The notes under the pieces are model-generated. The model was not told the DNA's origin, made no database searches, and was given only the letters and a program-made list of their open reading frames with translations. Both the position numbers and the translations under genes were made by a program. Positions 6,980 to 7,547 of a stretch of DNA of 7,547 bases are shown here, in pieces (the first letter of the stretch is position 1; every line of letters begins with the position of its first letter). Source of the DNA: CAVUAT01 sp963739545 (GTDB lineage Bacteria > Actinomycetota > Thermoleophilia > Solirubrobacterales > 70-9); the NCBI GenBank assembly GCA_963739545.1, contig CAVUAT010000008.1:1-7547 (forward strand). The letters are read 5' to 3'.

Positions 6980-7269
6980 GTAGACTCCGAGCGGGACCGA
7001 GGCGCTGCTTCCAGAACTATTCACTGCTACCGCCACCCCTGATCAGCTGCTCGTTCTTCGTGCAGGTCGCCCTGACTCGGTTCCGGGCGCTCGCACTTCC
7101 ACGACCCGGACGCTGCTAGTTCCGGGCGGTTACGTTTCCGGGCCTTGATCGCGCTGCTCTGGACCGAGTTCTTCCCGACGCTCAGAGCGACAGCGGTCGA
7201 CCCGCCCGCGACGGCAATGATCAGGGCGAGGGTCGCTACGACGTTCGCATAGGTGAGCTTGGCTCTCAT
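6872..7269 (-). pseudogene. Small exported protein, broken by indels after about 45 residues
   Basis: ATG 7269 follows GAGGAG at 11 nt, the best Shine-Dalgarno in the window. The product starts MRAKLTYANVVATLALIIA, VAGGSTAVAL: a signal peptide or single anchor of the kind starting many small actinobacterial surface proteins, followed by VGKNSVQSSAIKARK. As given, the frame then runs into a biased tail and stops at 7027. Frame changes near 7132, 7117, 7063 and 7038 restore NVTARN, SSVRVVEVRAPGTESG, ATCTKNEQLIRG and VAVAVNSSGSSASVPLGVYL. This fits the family's usual Cys-containing GGG/beta end, after which such proteins normally stop. The frame stays open to TAG at 6874, but the last 35 codons overlap the plus-strand text and may not belong. 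The function is unknown. Confidence is high for the start and moderate for the reconstruction. Confidence 0.6.
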
Positions 7270-7320
7270 TTTGAAGTCTTCTCCTCGTCTCGTCCTCTGC
7301 GTATCAACGCTTGAACCGAA

Positions 7321-7340
7321 CGCTAGTAGCGGCGCTAGCG
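7321..7340. repeat. Inverted repeat CGCTAG-N8-CTAGCG
   Basis: Six-base arms CGCTAG (7321-7326) and CTAGCG (7335-7340) enclose TAGCGGCG; the second arm also belongs to the perfect palindrome CGCTAGCG (7333-7340). It lies between the CGNR gene stop (7356) and the start of the small exported-protein gene (7269, minus). The stem is short and has no U-run on either strand, so an operator is as likely as a terminator. Confidence 0.3.
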
Positions 7341-7355
7341 AGTGGGATCTCGTGT

Positions 7356-7547
7356 CTAGCCGGCGCGCTGCCGCTCCCGATACGCCCGGTTCTTCAGCCG
7401 GTTCCCGCACAGGCCGGTCCTGCACCACGAGCCTGAGCGGTTGCGTGAGTTGTCGTAGAAGGCCCAGAGGCAGTCGGGGTTCTCGCAGAGCTTGAGGCGG
7501 TCCCAGGTGTCGGTGGACTGGGCGTGGAGGATGACTCCGAGGAGGAG
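7356..7547 (-). CDS. CGNR zinc-finger protein, C-terminal part, cut by window edge
   Basis: The minus strand is open from the window edge for 63 codons to TAG at 7358-7356. The sequence holds the complete CGNR zinc finger: RLKLCENPDCLWAFYDNSRN (17-36) with C21 and C26, then RSGSWCRTGLCGNRLKNRAY (37-56) with C42 and C47 in the CGNR motif, and a basic end RERQRAG. The spacing C-x4-C-x15-C-x4-C matches the family. Such proteins normally carry a stress-response ABATE-type domain before this finger and total about 180-200 residues, so most of the gene lies beyond the edge. They are taken to be DNA-binding regulators. Unlike the tract below 7140, no indel damage is seen here. Confidence 0.88.
   Translation of the reverse strand, partial: LLLGVILHAQSTDTWDRLKLCENPDCLWAFYDNSRNRSGSWCRTGLCGNRLKNRAYRERQRAG

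Noticed and set aside
7253..7495. 80-codon plus-strand frame near the right edge
   Set aside because: It is antisense to the CGNR zinc finger and to the strong start and ribosome site of the gene at 7269.

Overview
The window reads as a high-GC actinobacterial chromosome segment, most likely from Thermoleophilia (Solirubrobacterales or relatives). This rests on strongly GC-biased third codon positions, a sigma factor fused to a membrane anti-sigma-like tail, a CGNR zinc-finger protein, and short secreted proteins of types I associate with that class. The assignment is inference from gene style; no rRNA or other marker is present.

Layout. 1-100 (minus) is the N-terminus of an exported protein cut by the window edge. 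163-1044 (plus) is a classical short-chain dehydrogenase. 1054-1425 (minus) is a small SpoIIAA-like STAS-fold protein. 1451-2296 (plus) is a two-gene unit of an Xre-type repressor and a minimal nucleotidyltransferase, resembling a toxin-antitoxin pair. 2302-3249 (minus) is a UDP-xylose synthase / UDP-glucuronate decarboxylase. 3313-3737 (minus) is a HicB-HicA toxin-antitoxin module in hicB-first order. 3892-5229 (plus) is an ECF-type sigma factor continuing into a zinc-binding anti-sigma-like motif, one membrane segment and a Pro/Gly-rich tail. From about 5244 to 6829 (plus) lies a large exported beta-rich protein whose frame is broken by about 14 single-base indels. On the minus strand at 7269 starts a small exported protein, also indel-broken after about 45 residues. 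7356-7547 (minus) is the intact C-terminus of a CGNR zinc-finger protein cut by the window edge.

The most distinctive part is the sigma factor with the exported protein just downstream. The sigma factor looks self-regulated: DNA-binding regions, zinc motif, membrane anchor and outer tail are on one chain. The exported protein would be its natural envelope partner or target, but as given it cannot be translated in one frame. The damage is almost purely single-base indels, with no frame-independent stop codon. It covers two unrelated genes on opposite strands and is absent from the 5.2 kb upstream. Either this is a local sequence-quality problem or a very young pseudogene tract.

A second pattern is regulatory. 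Three ATG starts (163, 1451 and the minus-strand start at 3249) each have a TANNNT box exactly 9 nt upstream, and two of these share the nonamer GGCTACGCT. This suggests leaderless transcripts and fixes the start choices.
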